The translations under genes and the position numbers were made by a program. From contig OZ023274.1 of the NCBI GenBank assembly GCA_964007475.1, forward strand, positions 620,001-684,000: a DNA stretch of 64,000 bases, given 5' to 3'. Shown here in pieces: positions 48,801 through 54,800 of this stretch. The stretch comes from Hybos culiciformis. Its lineage: Eukaryota > Arthropoda > Insecta > Diptera > Hybotidae. The notes beneath the pieces are model-generated. The model made no database searches, was not told where the DNA came from, and saw only the letters and a list, made by a program, of their open reading frames with translations. Positions within the stretch are counted from its first letter, which is position 1. Every line of letters begins with the position of its first letter.

Positions 48801-50125
48801 TAAAGGGTTACATCGTTTTCGATAATGTCGAAGTAATATGAATTCGTGAATTTTGGATTAATATACATAAAACTTAATGCAGTTAAACAAAAATACTATA
48901 AACAAGAAACCAAATATGTCATTCAAAAGCCAAACTCTACTAACCAACTATAATATCCTTAAAAGAATTACTAATAGTAAATACATCATTATTATACAGA
49001 TTAATTACATCACAGTAGAATTTGGCGCTGATATTTATTATCAGTTTATATTTTGTAATTATAACTAATTACTTTTTTCATTATTTTTCTTTTTATTTTA
49101 TATTTTCTAAAGCCCCCCATTTCATATATTTCCTCTAGTTCCTTAGTTTACACATTCGAGCATAATTAAATTGTAAGATATTATATTTATATTTAAAAAT
49201 ATTATAAAAATTAATGTTATAAATAAATGTCAATTAATTTTAAATTTTTATTTTATTTTATTTTATTTTTTTTTACTTTCATTTTTTCTGCACGCAAAAA
49301 TAAATTTCACCAAAAAAATCAAAAAAAAATTACAAACTATACATAATAGTTGTAATCTTTACCATACTTATAGTAACAATACATTGCACGTTCCTGGGCA
49401 TGGTGTTAGTATTTCTGGAAATAATTTATTGTCACCAAGTCATCGAGGAATATCATATCCACCACCAAGTCCAACAAGGTAAATTTCTGTAAAAAAATAT
49501 TTATTTTTCAATAATGGTAACATTTAGTAAAAAATATAATCATTCTTTAAACATTGAAAATTAATTAAACAAGAATAATGCGTTATTAATTTTTTCATTA
49601 GTGCATATTTCCAAAAAATTTTCTTCGATCCTTTATTCGCAGATTATACTCCACTATTGAAATTAATGTATTCATTGAAAGCTTTGGTGTTTTCATCCAT
49701 TTCAATTTATTGTTAAAATATTGCCTCGTTCGTTTGTTAAATTTGAATTATATTAGTAACTTTAATATGATTCTTACAGATTTTTCATAAGCGTCAAAAT
49801 TAGATAAAGAAATTACAAGCACATTATTTTTTTCAGCTTTGTAAAAATAATGAAAATATTATTAATTATTTAATACCATTTTAGGACATTACGACGTGGA
49901 TTTGCTTTTTCATCTTCCATTAAAAATCCACCATTGGTAAAAAGTCGAAACATAACTTCACAGAACAGTATTATTAATTATCAACAGCCAATAGCAGCAA
50001 CGAATCATAATAATCAATCACCAAATCATGGACCGAATACATTAGTAGCTGGTTCATCAGGTGGAAATTGTATTCCACCAGCAATGTCGACTGGCCTACA
50101 AATAAATCAAGAAAGTGATGTTTGA
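1..50125 (+). CDS. PLEKHG5: PLEKHG5-like Rho guanine-nucleotide exchange factor, spliced gene, 5' partial
   Basis: This entry spans the gene; 13 exons are listed separately. Joined in order they keep one open frame of 1223 residues ending at TGA 50123-50125, and every junction is GT-AG with matching phase. Domain order in window numbering: Ser/Gln/Pro-rich disordered region (1-416), a ubiquitin-like or Ras-binding-like segment (about 417-510), a DH domain (about 628-830), a PH domain (about 870-980) and a disordered tail with SYPPPSPTR and a basic LRRGF motif. The DH segment containing MCNRLRLADILVRPMQRLTK and the PH stretch VYLNEFQVAVTAF resemble the PLEKHG5 family closely. Known family members activate RhoA and act at cell junctions, in autophagy and in neurons; function here is inferred from the family. 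The start codon lies upstream of the window. Intron 1 is about 34.7 kb and houses most of the mobile DNA described below. Confidence 0.88.
702..4445. other. AT-rich intron sequence, no gene seen
   Basis: First part of the 34.7-kb intron. It holds poly(A)/poly(T) runs and, at about 4142-4202, a TA/TACATA microsatellite. No open frame with recognisable protein similarity and no structured RNA was found. Confidence 0.6.
4142..4202. repeat. (TA)n/(TACATA)n microsatellite
   Basis: Alternating TATATA and TACATA units run for about 60 bases inside intron 1. Confidence 0.75.
4450..4990. mobile_element. 541-bp non-autonomous DNA element flanked by TTAA (piggyBac-type MITE candidate)
   Basis: Ends are inverted: left starts GAGCCCTCCATGTGAAA and the right end, reverse-complemented, starts GAGCCCTCAATGTGAAAA. 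TTAA lies directly outside both ends (4446-4449 and 4991-4994), which is the target duplication of the piggyBac superfamily. There is no coding capacity. A diverged inverted relative is found at about 45078-45375, which supports a mobile origin. The class is inferred from the TTAA and the terminal repeats only; no transposase is present. Confidence 0.68.
4995..7296. other. AT-rich intron sequence, no gene seen
   Basis: Low-complexity A/T runs and short microsatellites (for example TA repeats at about 5831-5847). A slightly more G+C-rich patch near 6850-6895 shows no frame or fold I can name. Confidence 0.55.
7297..7644. repeat. Tandem duplication, two 174-bp copies
   Basis: The block 7297-7470 is followed directly by a near-identical block 7471-7644; both start TCACAGAGTTACGTGG and end ACCAAATA. 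Only a few single-base differences separate them, so the duplication is recent. The unit contains CTTTCCACAG, which looks like a 3' splice site, but no exon follows it in frame with the host gene. Confidence 0.9.
7645..12736. other. AT-rich intron sequence up to the assembly gap, no gene seen
   Basis: Mostly homopolymers and simple A/T sequence, with short ACGAAT-type repeats at about 9908-9930. The last 150 bases before the gap carry a GGACAGACGGATGGACGGAC tract and an AAAACGGGCT motif that recur in part near 20830-20887, suggesting a dispersed repeat. Confidence 0.5.
12737..12936. other. Assembly gap, 200 N
   Basis: Exactly 200 unknown bases, a common placeholder length, so the true size is unknown. 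The left edge carries GGACGGACA and the right edge begins TGTCCGTC, which are inverse to each other. This suggests that an inverted or repeated sequence stopped assembly here. Confidence 0.98.
12937..14269. other. Intron sequence between gap and transposase gene
   Basis: The first 70 bases after the gap are markedly more G+C-rich than the surroundings and may be part of the unresolved repeat. The rest is AT-rich. The 5' end of the P-type element should lie here, but I could not identify its terminal inverted repeat. Confidence 0.45.
14270..14352 (+). CDS. P-type transposase exon 1 (THAP domain, first half)
   Basis: ATG at 14270 gives MRSCCIRGCINNSDF, the first cysteine pair of a THAP finger close to the N-terminus, as is usual for this domain. 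An overlapping ATG at 14263 is out of frame and reaches a stop in 12 codons. The donor is AG|GTGAAT (phase 2); the following intron is only 68 bp. Confidence 0.8.
14270..17327 (+). CDS. THAP-domain P-element-type transposase (THAP9-like), four exons with one -1 frame change
   Basis: Spans the gene; exons are listed separately. The N-terminus is a C2CH THAP zinc finger (CCIRGC in exon 1, CSDH in exon 2, closing ALPKIL), followed by a Ser/Lys-rich linker, a basic coiled-coil-like segment and a long transposase body. In the body's main frame, which opens at 15150, the RNase H-like acidic residues are probably D124 (FDEIH), D211 (TFDGCP) and E467 (DHLELFFG). Between them lies the family motif ILPDPCHMLKLIRN. 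P-type transposases cut and paste DNA in the nucleus, using GTP. About 950 residues would result, near human THAP9 in size. The body has no internal stop, but the frame changes by -1 inside 15147-15201. The gene lies in sense orientation in the Rho-GEF intron. It could be a live element, a recently dead copy or a domesticated gene; terminal repeats were not found. Confidence 0.85.
14421..14601 (+). CDS. P-type transposase exon 2 (THAP domain, second half)
   Basis: The acceptor TTTTTTAG|ATTTCC completes an Arg codon. The exon encodes FPNNYYLRKKWIEILN, the conserved Trp region, then VCSDHF with the second half of the C2CH site, then ALPKIL at the position of the THAP AVPTIF motif. The donor is AAG|GTAAAG in phase 0. 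Confidence 0.83.
14658..14873 (+). CDS. P-type transposase exon 3 (linker)
   Basis: Phase 0 at both ends, 72 codons, flanked by 56-bp and 73-bp introns. The product is Ser/Lys/Glu-rich without a recognised domain. It links the THAP finger to the coiled-coil segment. The donor AAG|GTTTAT is weaker than the others. Confidence 0.72.
14947..17327 (+). CDS. P-type transposase exon 4 (coiled coil, RNase H-like catalytic and GTP-binding regions)
   Basis: The exon starts after TTATAG in phase 0 and encodes a basic segment (RTTRERKSLRQKVYRRNNR) followed by LEDLKKK. That frame stops at 15201. The catalytic body is open in the -1 frame from after a stop at 15129-15131 to TAA at 17325-17327. The switch must occur in the overlap, which contains T TTA AAA at 15162-15168 within a T3A11 run. 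An insertion-deletion error in the A run is the plain alternative. Confidence 0.82.
17328..18358. other. Sequence 3' of the transposase, including a pyrimidine-rich tract
   Basis: Bases 17358-17466 are unusually C/T-rich with repeated CCTTCTGCCCCT-like units, unlike the AT-rich surroundings. A possible polyadenylation signal AATAAA lies at 17570-17575. The rest is AT-rich. The 3' terminus of the P-type element probably lies in this stretch but was not identified. Confidence 0.5.
18359..19349. mobile_element. 991-bp DNA element with 25-bp terminal inverted repeats and TA flanks
   Basis: The left end starts GGGGAAAGTAGCCTAAAACG and the right end, reverse-complemented, starts GGGGAAAGTGGCCTAAAACG; 24 of the first 25 bases agree. 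TA lies directly outside both ends (18357-18358 and 19350-19351), as for Tc1/mariner-type elements. Internally there is a TA microsatellite and shorter inverted pieces (TAAAACGGAC on the left, GTCCGTTTTGC on the right). No intact transposase is present; short frames may be scraps of one, but I cannot name them. Confidence 0.8.
18743..18811. repeat. (TA)n microsatellite
   Basis: An uninterrupted TA run of about 69 bases inside the TA-flanked element. Confidence 0.95.
19352..23262. other. AT-rich intron sequence, no gene seen
   Basis: Contains a spaced direct repeat of about 45 bases (19881-19930 and 20308-20355) and, near 20821-20887, a GCGGATGGACAGAC plus AAAACGGGCT tract that resembles sequence left of the assembly gap. 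No coding frame or RNA gene was recognised. Confidence 0.5.
23265..23439. mobile_element. 175-bp MITE, TA-flanked, pogo/Tc1-mariner-like ends
   Basis: The left end starts CAGTGAAACCTGCCTAAGAC and the right end, reverse-complemented, starts CAGTGAAACCTGTCTAAGAC; 23 of 24 terminal bases agree. TA duplicates flank it (23263-23264 and 23440-23441). TTCCGTCTTA-type units recur inside. The ends resemble widespread pogo-like miniature elements. No coding capacity. Confidence 0.88.
23442..25014. other. AT-rich intron sequence, no gene seen
   Basis: Homopolymer-rich sequence. Short open frames here have low-complexity Phe/Lys/Asn-rich products typical of chance frames in AT-rich DNA. Confidence 0.55.
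25373..25439 (-). pseudogene. tRNA-like sequence, minus strand
   Basis: Read on the minus strand it has GTGTGGTGTGTTGGC where an A box would be and GCAGGTTCGAATCCC, a perfect B-box and T-loop match. No clean cloverleaf forms and the acceptor stem is not paired, so it is a tRNA-derived relic or SINE-like head, not a working tRNA. It is clearly related to the plus-strand copy nearby. Confidence 0.6.
25482..25547 (+). pseudogene. tRNA-like sequence, plus strand
   Basis: TAGCTGAGTGGTAG fits an A box and CCAGGTTCGAATCCGG a B box with paired T stem. An anticodon-like stem TGGCG/TGCTA closes an 8-base loop GATTGCAA, one base too long, so the anticodon is uncertain (GCA or TGC). The acceptor stem does not pair. 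Best called a tRNA-derived element that may keep internal RNA polymerase III promoter boxes. Confidence 0.6.
25938..29354. other. AT-rich intron sequence, no gene seen
   Basis: Long A and T homopolymers (27160-27190, 27390-27500, 27690-27780) and an imperfect 21-bp direct repeat near 28336-28377 (GGAAAGGCTCAAAC and GGAAAGGTTCAAGC). No coding or RNA gene recognised. Confidence 0.55.
29357..30292. mobile_element. 936-bp DNA element with GGGAGAGGGCTGG ends and TA flanks
   Basis: The left end starts GGGGAGAGGGCTGGGTTGTG and the right end, reverse-complemented, starts AGGGAGAGGGCTGGTTTATG; 24 of 27 terminal bases agree. TA lies outside both ends (29355-29356 and 30293-30294). The GGGTTGTGGGTC unit recurs inside on the plus strand at about 29740-29755 and inverted at about 30070-30085, giving nested sub-terminal repeats. 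No transposase frame. Likely a non-autonomous Tc1/mariner-type element. Confidence 0.8.
30295..35445. other. AT-rich intron sequence up to the next exon, no gene seen
   Basis: Contains small direct repeats (ATGCAACATAAGAA twice near 32212-32243; a 24-bp unit twice at 34623-34646 and 34652-34675) and a short stem CGCCATT/AATGGCG near 32860-32892. The last bases TTTCAG form the acceptor of the next exon. Confidence 0.5.
35446..35532 (+). CDS. PLEKHG5: Rho-GEF exon 2
   Basis: Acceptor ATTTCAG and donor CAG|GTAAGT enclose 29 codons, phase 0 on both sides. The product includes KSLTHLDALDSMVACHQG. There is no stop in frame and the base composition is richer than the surrounding intron. Confidence 0.82.
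35533..37099. other. Intron, AT-rich, nothing recognised
   Basis: 1.57-kb phase-0 intron with low-complexity sequence only. Confidence 0.6.
37100..37561 (+). CDS. PLEKHG5: Rho-GEF exon 3
   Basis: 154 codons, phase 0 on both sides, acceptor AACAAG and donor GAA|GTAAGT. The product begins SDHLDISPNLQNK, is rich in Ser, Asn, Gly and His, and ends with a basic run around VKKKSSFISRKKPLL. Scattered cysteines (CNKICC, CTHHG) do not form a zinc finger I recognise. The polypyrimidine tract before the acceptor is weak, so the exact 5' edge is less certain than the 3' edge. Confidence 0.8.
37562..38306. other. Intron, AT-rich, nothing recognised
   Basis: First part of a 6.3-kb phase-0 intron; the foldback element follows. 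Confidence 0.55.
38309..39079. mobile_element. 771-bp foldback DNA element with arms over 300 bp, TA-flanked
   Basis: The left arm (38309-38616) and the right arm (38755-39079) are near-perfect inverted copies over most of their length. Both start CAGTCATTTGGT when read inward, and TA lies outside each end (38307-38308 and 39080-39081). The arms are more G+C-rich than the intron (for example GCGCCGCCATATTG). The loop of about 138 bp is AT-rich with an AAT microsatellite. No transposase. High arm identity suggests a recent insertion or gene conversion between arms. Confidence 0.92.
38697..38745. repeat. (AAT)n microsatellite in the foldback loop
   Basis: AAT units repeat for about 25 bases and continue imperfectly for another 25. 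Confidence 0.8.
39082..43872. other. Intron, AT-rich, no gene seen
   Basis: Includes a 23-bp direct repeat AATAGCATTGCAGATATATG... at 41107-41129 and 41142-41164 (period 35). Open frames here translate to Phe/Lys/Asn/Ile-rich low-complexity products with no family resemblance. Confidence 0.55.
43873..43967 (+). CDS. PLEKHG5: Rho-GEF exon 4 (start of ubiquitin-like segment)
   Basis: Acceptor TTCTTACAG, donor TC|GTAAGT, phase 2 at the 3' end. It encodes YFSVNFYTEIGCNEEVLF followed by SATKGKSLS, with the alternating pattern of a beta-hairpin at the start of an RBD-like ubiquitin fold. Confidence 0.88.
44051..44142 (+). CDS. PLEKHG5: Rho-GEF exon 5
   Basis: Acceptor AATTTCAG, donor ACAG|GTAACA; completes the Ser codon and reads EALNSALKKRNLDFSQITI, the helix of the RBD-like segment. 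It leaves phase 1, which matches the next exon. Confidence 0.88.
44214..44350 (+). CDS. PLEKHG5: Rho-GEF exon 6
   Basis: Acceptor CTTTCAG, donor TTT|GTGAGT. It encodes the end of the ubiquitin-like region (LAGKCLVVVEKDS) and a basic stretch RATTLQKAASF, phase 0 at the 3' end. Confidence 0.88.
44497..44880 (+). CDS. PLEKHG5: Rho-GEF exon 7 (linker and start of DH domain)
   Basis: 128 codons, phase 0, acceptor AATTTAG, donor GAC|GTAAGT. It includes LKQRWSGLFGIKNPHQAQL and ends with AIWELVSTEVDYIHALKTV, the first DH helix (conserved region 1), where Glu and Tyr face the GTPase in known Rho-GEFs. Confidence 0.93.
44881..45493. other. Intron inside the DH domain carrying a diverged mobile-element relic
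   Basis: 613-bp phase-0 intron. Bases 45078-45375 match, in inverted orientation, parts of the TTAA-flanked element at 4450-4990 (see separate entry). Confidence 0.7.
45078..45375 (-). mobile_element. Diverged copy of the 4450-4990 TTAA-type element
   Basis: Compared with the reverse complement of 4450-4990, two blocks align well. ACAATCTGGACTGAAGTG through GGAACGGATTTTTT (45110-45197) matches 4850-4915, and CATGGCCGTTTCTTTTCAGT (45324-45343) matches about 4523-4542. The region between is shorter than in the other copy and the ends are not recognisable, so it is an old, degraded copy. Confidence 0.65.
45494..45955 (+). CDS. PLEKHG5: Rho-GEF exon 8 (core of DH domain)
   Basis: 154 codons, phase 0, acceptor ATTTTTAG, donor ATG|GTAATT. 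It encodes the middle and long conserved helix of the DH domain, including YLAWCESQKMCNRLRLADIL and the signature PMQRLTKYSLLL, where the invariant Arg-Leu-Thr-Lys-Tyr pattern is intact. Confidence 0.95.
45956..46634. other. Intron, AT-rich, nothing recognised
   Basis: 679-bp phase-0 intron without distinct features. Confidence 0.65.
46635..46745 (+). CDS. PLEKHG5: Rho-GEF exon 9 (end of DH domain)
   Basis: 37 codons, phase 0, acceptor ATTTACAG, donor GTG|GTAAGT. IHSVENFVYSVNTHL and RLKGIMARIESYDVV correspond to the last DH helix, which links to the PH domain. Confidence 0.92.
46746..47281. other. Intron, AT-rich, nothing recognised
   Basis: 536-bp phase-0 intron. Confidence 0.65.
47282..47921 (+). 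CDS. PLEKHG5: Rho-GEF exon 10 (PH domain and tail)
   Basis: The acceptor CCCATAG and donor ATGA|GTAAGT (phase 1) enclose a PH domain: RHLFMEGDLKLKDN (first strands), DVHCFLLTDILLICKTI, LVIKHKDNTLYCVYLNEFQ, and the C-terminal helix with the usual Trp in AKNWHDSLTKAKHIY. A Ser/Asn-rich tail follows. PH domains next to DH domains tune exchange activity and membrane placement. Confidence 0.94.
47993..48149 (+). CDS. PLEKHG5: Rho-GEF exon 11
   Basis: Acceptor TTTTTTAG, donor AG|GTGAGA, phase 1 to phase 2. Low-complexity Gln/Asn/Ser-rich tail (KQLQQQKAITSNTLNVQ). The 71-bp intron before it contains an in-frame stop, so splicing is needed. Confidence 0.83.
48150..49373. other. Intron, AT-rich, nothing recognised
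   Basis: 1.2-kb phase-2 intron; one 63-codon frame at 48877-49068 looks like chance. Confidence 0.6.
49374..49478 (+). CDS. PLEKHG5: Rho-GEF exon 12
   Basis: The acceptor ACTTATAG has a poor pyrimidine tract but the phase fits. The product contains HVPGHGVSISGNN and SYPPPSPTR, joining to LRRGF in the next exon, a conserved-looking tail motif. Donor AAG|GTAAAT. Confidence 0.8.
49479..49884. other. Intron, AT-rich, nothing recognised
   Basis: 406-bp phase-2 intron. Confidence 0.6.
49885..50125 (+). CDS. PLEKHG5: Rho-GEF last exon with stop codon
   Basis: Acceptor CCATTTTAG. It encodes TLRRGFAFSSSIKNPPLVKS and an Asn/Gln-rich end, NQESDV then TGA. The final residues resemble a PDZ-binding C-terminus only loosely (E-S-D-V: Ser at -2, Val at 0 fits class I). 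PLEKHG5 is known to bind PDZ proteins through its C-terminus, so the fit is of interest. Confidence 0.85.
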
Positions 50126-50284
50126 TTTAGTAGATCCCTACCGAATATCATAATTTATTCATAACTATGATATTTTATTCATATACATATGTTATTGTTT
50201 AAAAAAAATATATCTCTTAAACGGTAATGACGCGGTGCTAATAATAAAATTAATTTCGATTAATCTCAGACAGATATTGTTACA

Positions 50285-50323
<39 letters not shown>

Positions 50324-51416
50324 CAATTAATATTATATATTATATATTTAATAACGAATAGTTTTTCCAATTTTAACAATTTTAGCTGCAAAAATAATAT
50401 ATTTGAATTCTCTCTAAATTAATATCTTTTTAGCATTATTTTATAAAGAAAACATTTTATTTTTCAATAACGCGAAATTTCATAAACCAAATACTAAATA
50501 TATTATTATCCACATGTCAAAATGCATATAAATGTGGATTAACTTGGCAGAATGGACAAAATTTATAAATAATAACTTAATTTAAAAATAAATCATATAT
50601 TAAAAAATAATTTACCAGGATTGAATAAAATTATGGTATTTTTTCGGAAGGGATTCTGATTTTAATTCATTAAAAAAAATTATATACATAATTATACAAT
50701 TTAGATGTACATTTATTTAGAATAATTTTAGTAAAATTTTAATAGCCATTTTAATCATTTAGTAAATGTTCGGATTTTAGAAAATACATTTTTTTTTTAA
50801 TGTAAAACTCTATAAAAAAAAATTTGTATACAATTTTTGCTGAAATAAACTTTGTATTTCAAGCAAAAATTAAGGGGAAAAGCTAAACTTTAAATAAAAT
50901 GTAAATAAAATTTAAAAACCATAAAAAAAATTTTATAAAAAAAAACTAAATTCAGAATCAATCAAAAAATTTGAAATTTTAATGGAACCCAAATATTTTG
51001 ATCAAAAATATTGTAATTTTTTTACATAGGTGTATAAAATAATATTGTCTTTTGATTGGAAAATTTTTAGAATTTAAAATAAATTAAAAATATTATTTTC
51101 TTTTTAAAAGAGGTTTCTATAGCCTAGTCAATTTGTCAAAAGTAAATTAATAATCTTTTACTTACAATTTTGAAATATAGAATTGTCTAATATAAACAGG
51201 ATATAATATTTGATTCTTTAAAGTCTTTATTGGCGCGCAAATTAAATCAAGTGTATCTTTCCATACGCTAGGCAAATTTTCCATACTCCGCACAAATATA
51301 TTTTCAACATATTTCCTTAATATATTTTAATGCGTTGGGGATCGTTATGTTGTATTTAGTGCTATAGAATTTAGATCACTAAATGGAGTATTATATGCGT
51401 CAATACACATGCAATC
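50126..51416. other. 3' untranslated and intergenic sequence after the Rho-GEF gene
   Basis: A possible polyadenylation signal AATAAA lies at 50243-50248 and a TA microsatellite at about 50291-50321. The rest is AT-rich without a supportable frame. Confidence 0.5.
50243..50248 (+). terminator. Possible polyadenylation signal of the Rho-GEF gene
   Basis: AATAAA 118 bases after the stop codon. In DNA this AT-rich the hexamer is common by chance, so position is the only support. Confidence 0.3.
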
Positions 51417-51520
51417 ATTTAGATGCATCTGCGTAAATAATGAAAAAATTAAGATGCATCAGCGTATATAATGAAAAAATTTAGATGCATCAGCGTAAAT
51501 AATGAAATCATTTAGATGTT
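51417..51520. repeat. 31-bp minisatellite, about 3.3 copies
   Basis: AGATGCATCAGCGTAAATAA-type units start at 51421, 51452, 51483 and (partial) 51514, an exact 31-base period with few differences. Confidence 0.9.
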
Positions 51521-51673
51521 TCGTATTGAATATTACGTAATACCTAAATAAACATAATATCTCTCACAATGTTTCAATACAGCCAAATACAAAAAAAAAA
51601 AAAGAGAAAAAATGAGAAGAAAAAATATTCTCTCTTTGCAACTACCTCTCCCCTACGCATTAAAACAGTATAT

Positions 51674-51850
51674 TGGATATGTAAACAAAATTTGTTATAC
51701 AACTCGTTCTGTATTTACACAAAAATACATTGACACTTGTCAATTTATATCACTCGACCTTCGGTCTCGTGATATAAGTATTGACTCGTGTCAATGTATT
51801 TTTGTGTATACAGAACTCTTAATTAATAACAAATTTAGTTTACATATACA
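51674..51850. repeat. Long near-perfect hairpin (palindromic MITE candidate)
   Basis: The arms 51674-51759 and 51763-51850 are inverted copies with a 3-base turn (GACC-TTC-GGTC at the tip). The best segment pairs ACACAAAAATACATTGACAC with its reverse complement without mismatch. Outer parts (ATATGTAAAC and GTTTACATAT) also pair, with small bulges. The transcript would fold into one long stem. No clear target duplication was seen. Confidence 0.85.
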
Positions 51851-54800
51851 ATAATCTACTATTAAAAAATTATATAAAAAAATTTATAATAAAAAACTTC
51901 ACGATATTTACAAATACGCAACAATTATTTTTTCAATCACATCTAGGCTATAAAAATCGCGTTTAAAATTGAAGTTGGAATACTGTTTGACTGAAATTAT
52001 TAAATATGGCAACAACTTAAATGTAGAAAATATTTTGAGATTCGTTAAGCTGTTGATTCAATTTTGATAAGATAAGGGCCTATTTCATATATTAAAATTG
52101 TAAGTACTTTTAAGAAGCAGAGCCCCTTCATCTTTTAACTTTTAACCAGGATACGAAATCATTTTAACTTTTTAATTATTATATGCAAGCTCGCAAAATG
52201 CAATTATGAAGTATTTTGAGATTTTAAATTTTATAATACCCTATAAAATCTGAAATTTGTAAAATTTACTTTAATAATAGCCTAAAATCGTTATTTGACG
52301 TAAAATTGAAATACTATTATTTTATTTTTGGTGTTGACATAAATTAGGGAATTTTAAAAGGAAAAATTTTATGCTGCTATTGTAATGGTTTTTAGGATTA
52401 GGGTTTTTTTTTAACTTTTTTAAGTTACCTAACTAAAAATACTTAAAATTTATTAAAAAAACAAGATCCTTATAATCAGGAGAAATTTTATTCTGATTGC
52501 TTATTAACCATATGCTCGGCTTAAATAGTGTTGCCATAGAATATTATAAAAATTTCAGCGAATGTTAACAGCAAAAAATTTATTACACATAATATGATTG
52601 TGTTTTTAAAATAAAAAATTTATCATGAAAATATTTATTAGGTGTGAATAAAATTAAAAAAAAAATCCTTTAATAAAATTTAAAAAATACATAAATTGAA
52701 ATGTAAGAATTAAATATACATATATAATGAAAAACTAATAAAATTTTTCCTTGACCAAATTTTAATTTTAATTTTTTGACCGGTTTTGTTATTAAACTAA
52801 GCAATAACTATAAATTTTAATTATATGAAACAAAAGGAATATTATATATAACTGAAACTACACGGTCGCGTCAATTTCATCCATTTAACTCACCGTGTAC
52901 TAACTGAAAAAAAATTAGAGTATTTAAAATGTTTAATAACGATCATAATTTTAATGATCTGTAGTTGTCACATCAACCTCCCAAGTTCTGCCTGCAAAAA
53001 CGAAATGATTGCAAATTTCTGAAATAAATTACTTTATATTATATTTGTATGGATTGTAAAATATTTCAACTGTCGATATTATAAAAGGAAACAAAGAATT
53101 CTTATTAGGTACCATAAAAAAAATTCATACTTAACTTAATACAACAAAAAATTAGAATTTTTGTTCCATTCTAACCTTCGTACTAAATGATGTCCTGGGT
53201 CATGAGAAATGAGAAATGTGTATAATGATAATAATGAAGATACTTAAATATATGCTAAAAACTATTTTTTGCCATGAAAAATATATAAAAAATTTCTTAC
53301 TAGACACACATTTTCTAGTTGAGCTACTACTTTTCCAATCACTTTGATCGGGCCATTATAATTTTTGGCACGCATAAGAAAAATAACCAGTGTTTTTTCT
53401 TTCGAGCACAAGTTCAAATTATATTTGTACTAGAAACTCAAAATGTTGAAACTTAAAACAAGACGATGTTAAAATGTTAACAGATATGTTGCCCAGATGA
53501 CATTTAAATGCAAGTTTTGTTTCGAAATTATAACTGAATTACATACAATATTCAAAATTATAAAAAAAATGTATTAAGAAAATATTTGTTTTAAATTTTT
53601 TAATTATGTGAAATGTTAATTGCAAATTATAATATTTATACAATAAGTAAATATATTTCATTGTAAATTCAAAGTATAAAATTACCTTTTTTTTGTACGA
53701 CTAAAGTGGAATAAAATTTTTTTTTTATTTTTTTTTTTTACATATGTATTTTAAAAAAGTTTTAAATGTGATTAAATAAAAATAATAAATTAAAATTAGC
53801 GGAAAACTCTTTATTTAATTCCACTTAAAAAGCGGTAAAGTAATTTCTAAAATAATTAATTGTATTTATATATATGTATTTATTAATAGAGTATTAAATT
53901 GTAAAACTTTTAATATGATTTTAAAATACAATTTTACAATTATAGTATTTTATTTTTTAGAAAATAAGAAATCAATGGCACTAAAATTTGTTTTTATAAA
54001 AAAATATTAAGAATTTATGGAAAATTTCAGAAAAATTTATGTTTCTATTATGCTGTTTTATTTTTATTAATTTTTTTTAAATCTAACATATAAAACAATT
54101 TCTTTCTGTCAGGTAGGCAGTCTCTATGTTTTCCTAAATGTATAGATTTGTTGTGTGTTCGCGGGTTGAATCTAGAAAATCCATGCTTCTCACACGGATA
54201 GCTATAACGGAAAGCTAGACGTCAGAAAACTCTACGATTGATTTGTGTAAGCTCCCAGAGGTCGAAACGAAACAAATAATTGATTTCATTCCACACTAGT
54301 CCGTGGAAAAATATCTCTGATTTTTTGAAAAATTAGATTTAAAGTAAAAGATAAAAAAACGTTGAAGCTTTTTTGAAAATTGATTTTTTAATAAAAATAT
54401 TCATTCTTAAATTAATAAAAACAATTGTTTAACTTAACATTCTTTAGTTATCATAGAGTATATATGATTTGTTCCATCTCTATGGTTATATAATTTTTTC
54501 AATATATTTTTAAAAATTTTAACAATTTTTAATTAGTTAAAAAAGAAATGCTTTACAATTTATTAGTCCAGAATTTCGCCAATTTATAATTTTTATTTAT
54601 ATATTTTGTTTTTTATACCTTTCGTGGGGGAAAATAAAAATGCAACGAAAATAAATCCATTTGACGGAACAGCCAACTGAAATTTAAACCTCTGAATAAA
54701 AATTTTATATTTATATTGATAATATCGAAAATTTTCTCAATATTTTTTTTTGAAAAAAAAAATTAATTTTAAAAAAATTATAATATTTTTAAAATTTAAA

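Noticed and set aside
51612..51854. 80-codon plus-strand open frame
   Set aside because: It spans the 177-bp hairpin, so both halves are reverse complements; a chance frame.
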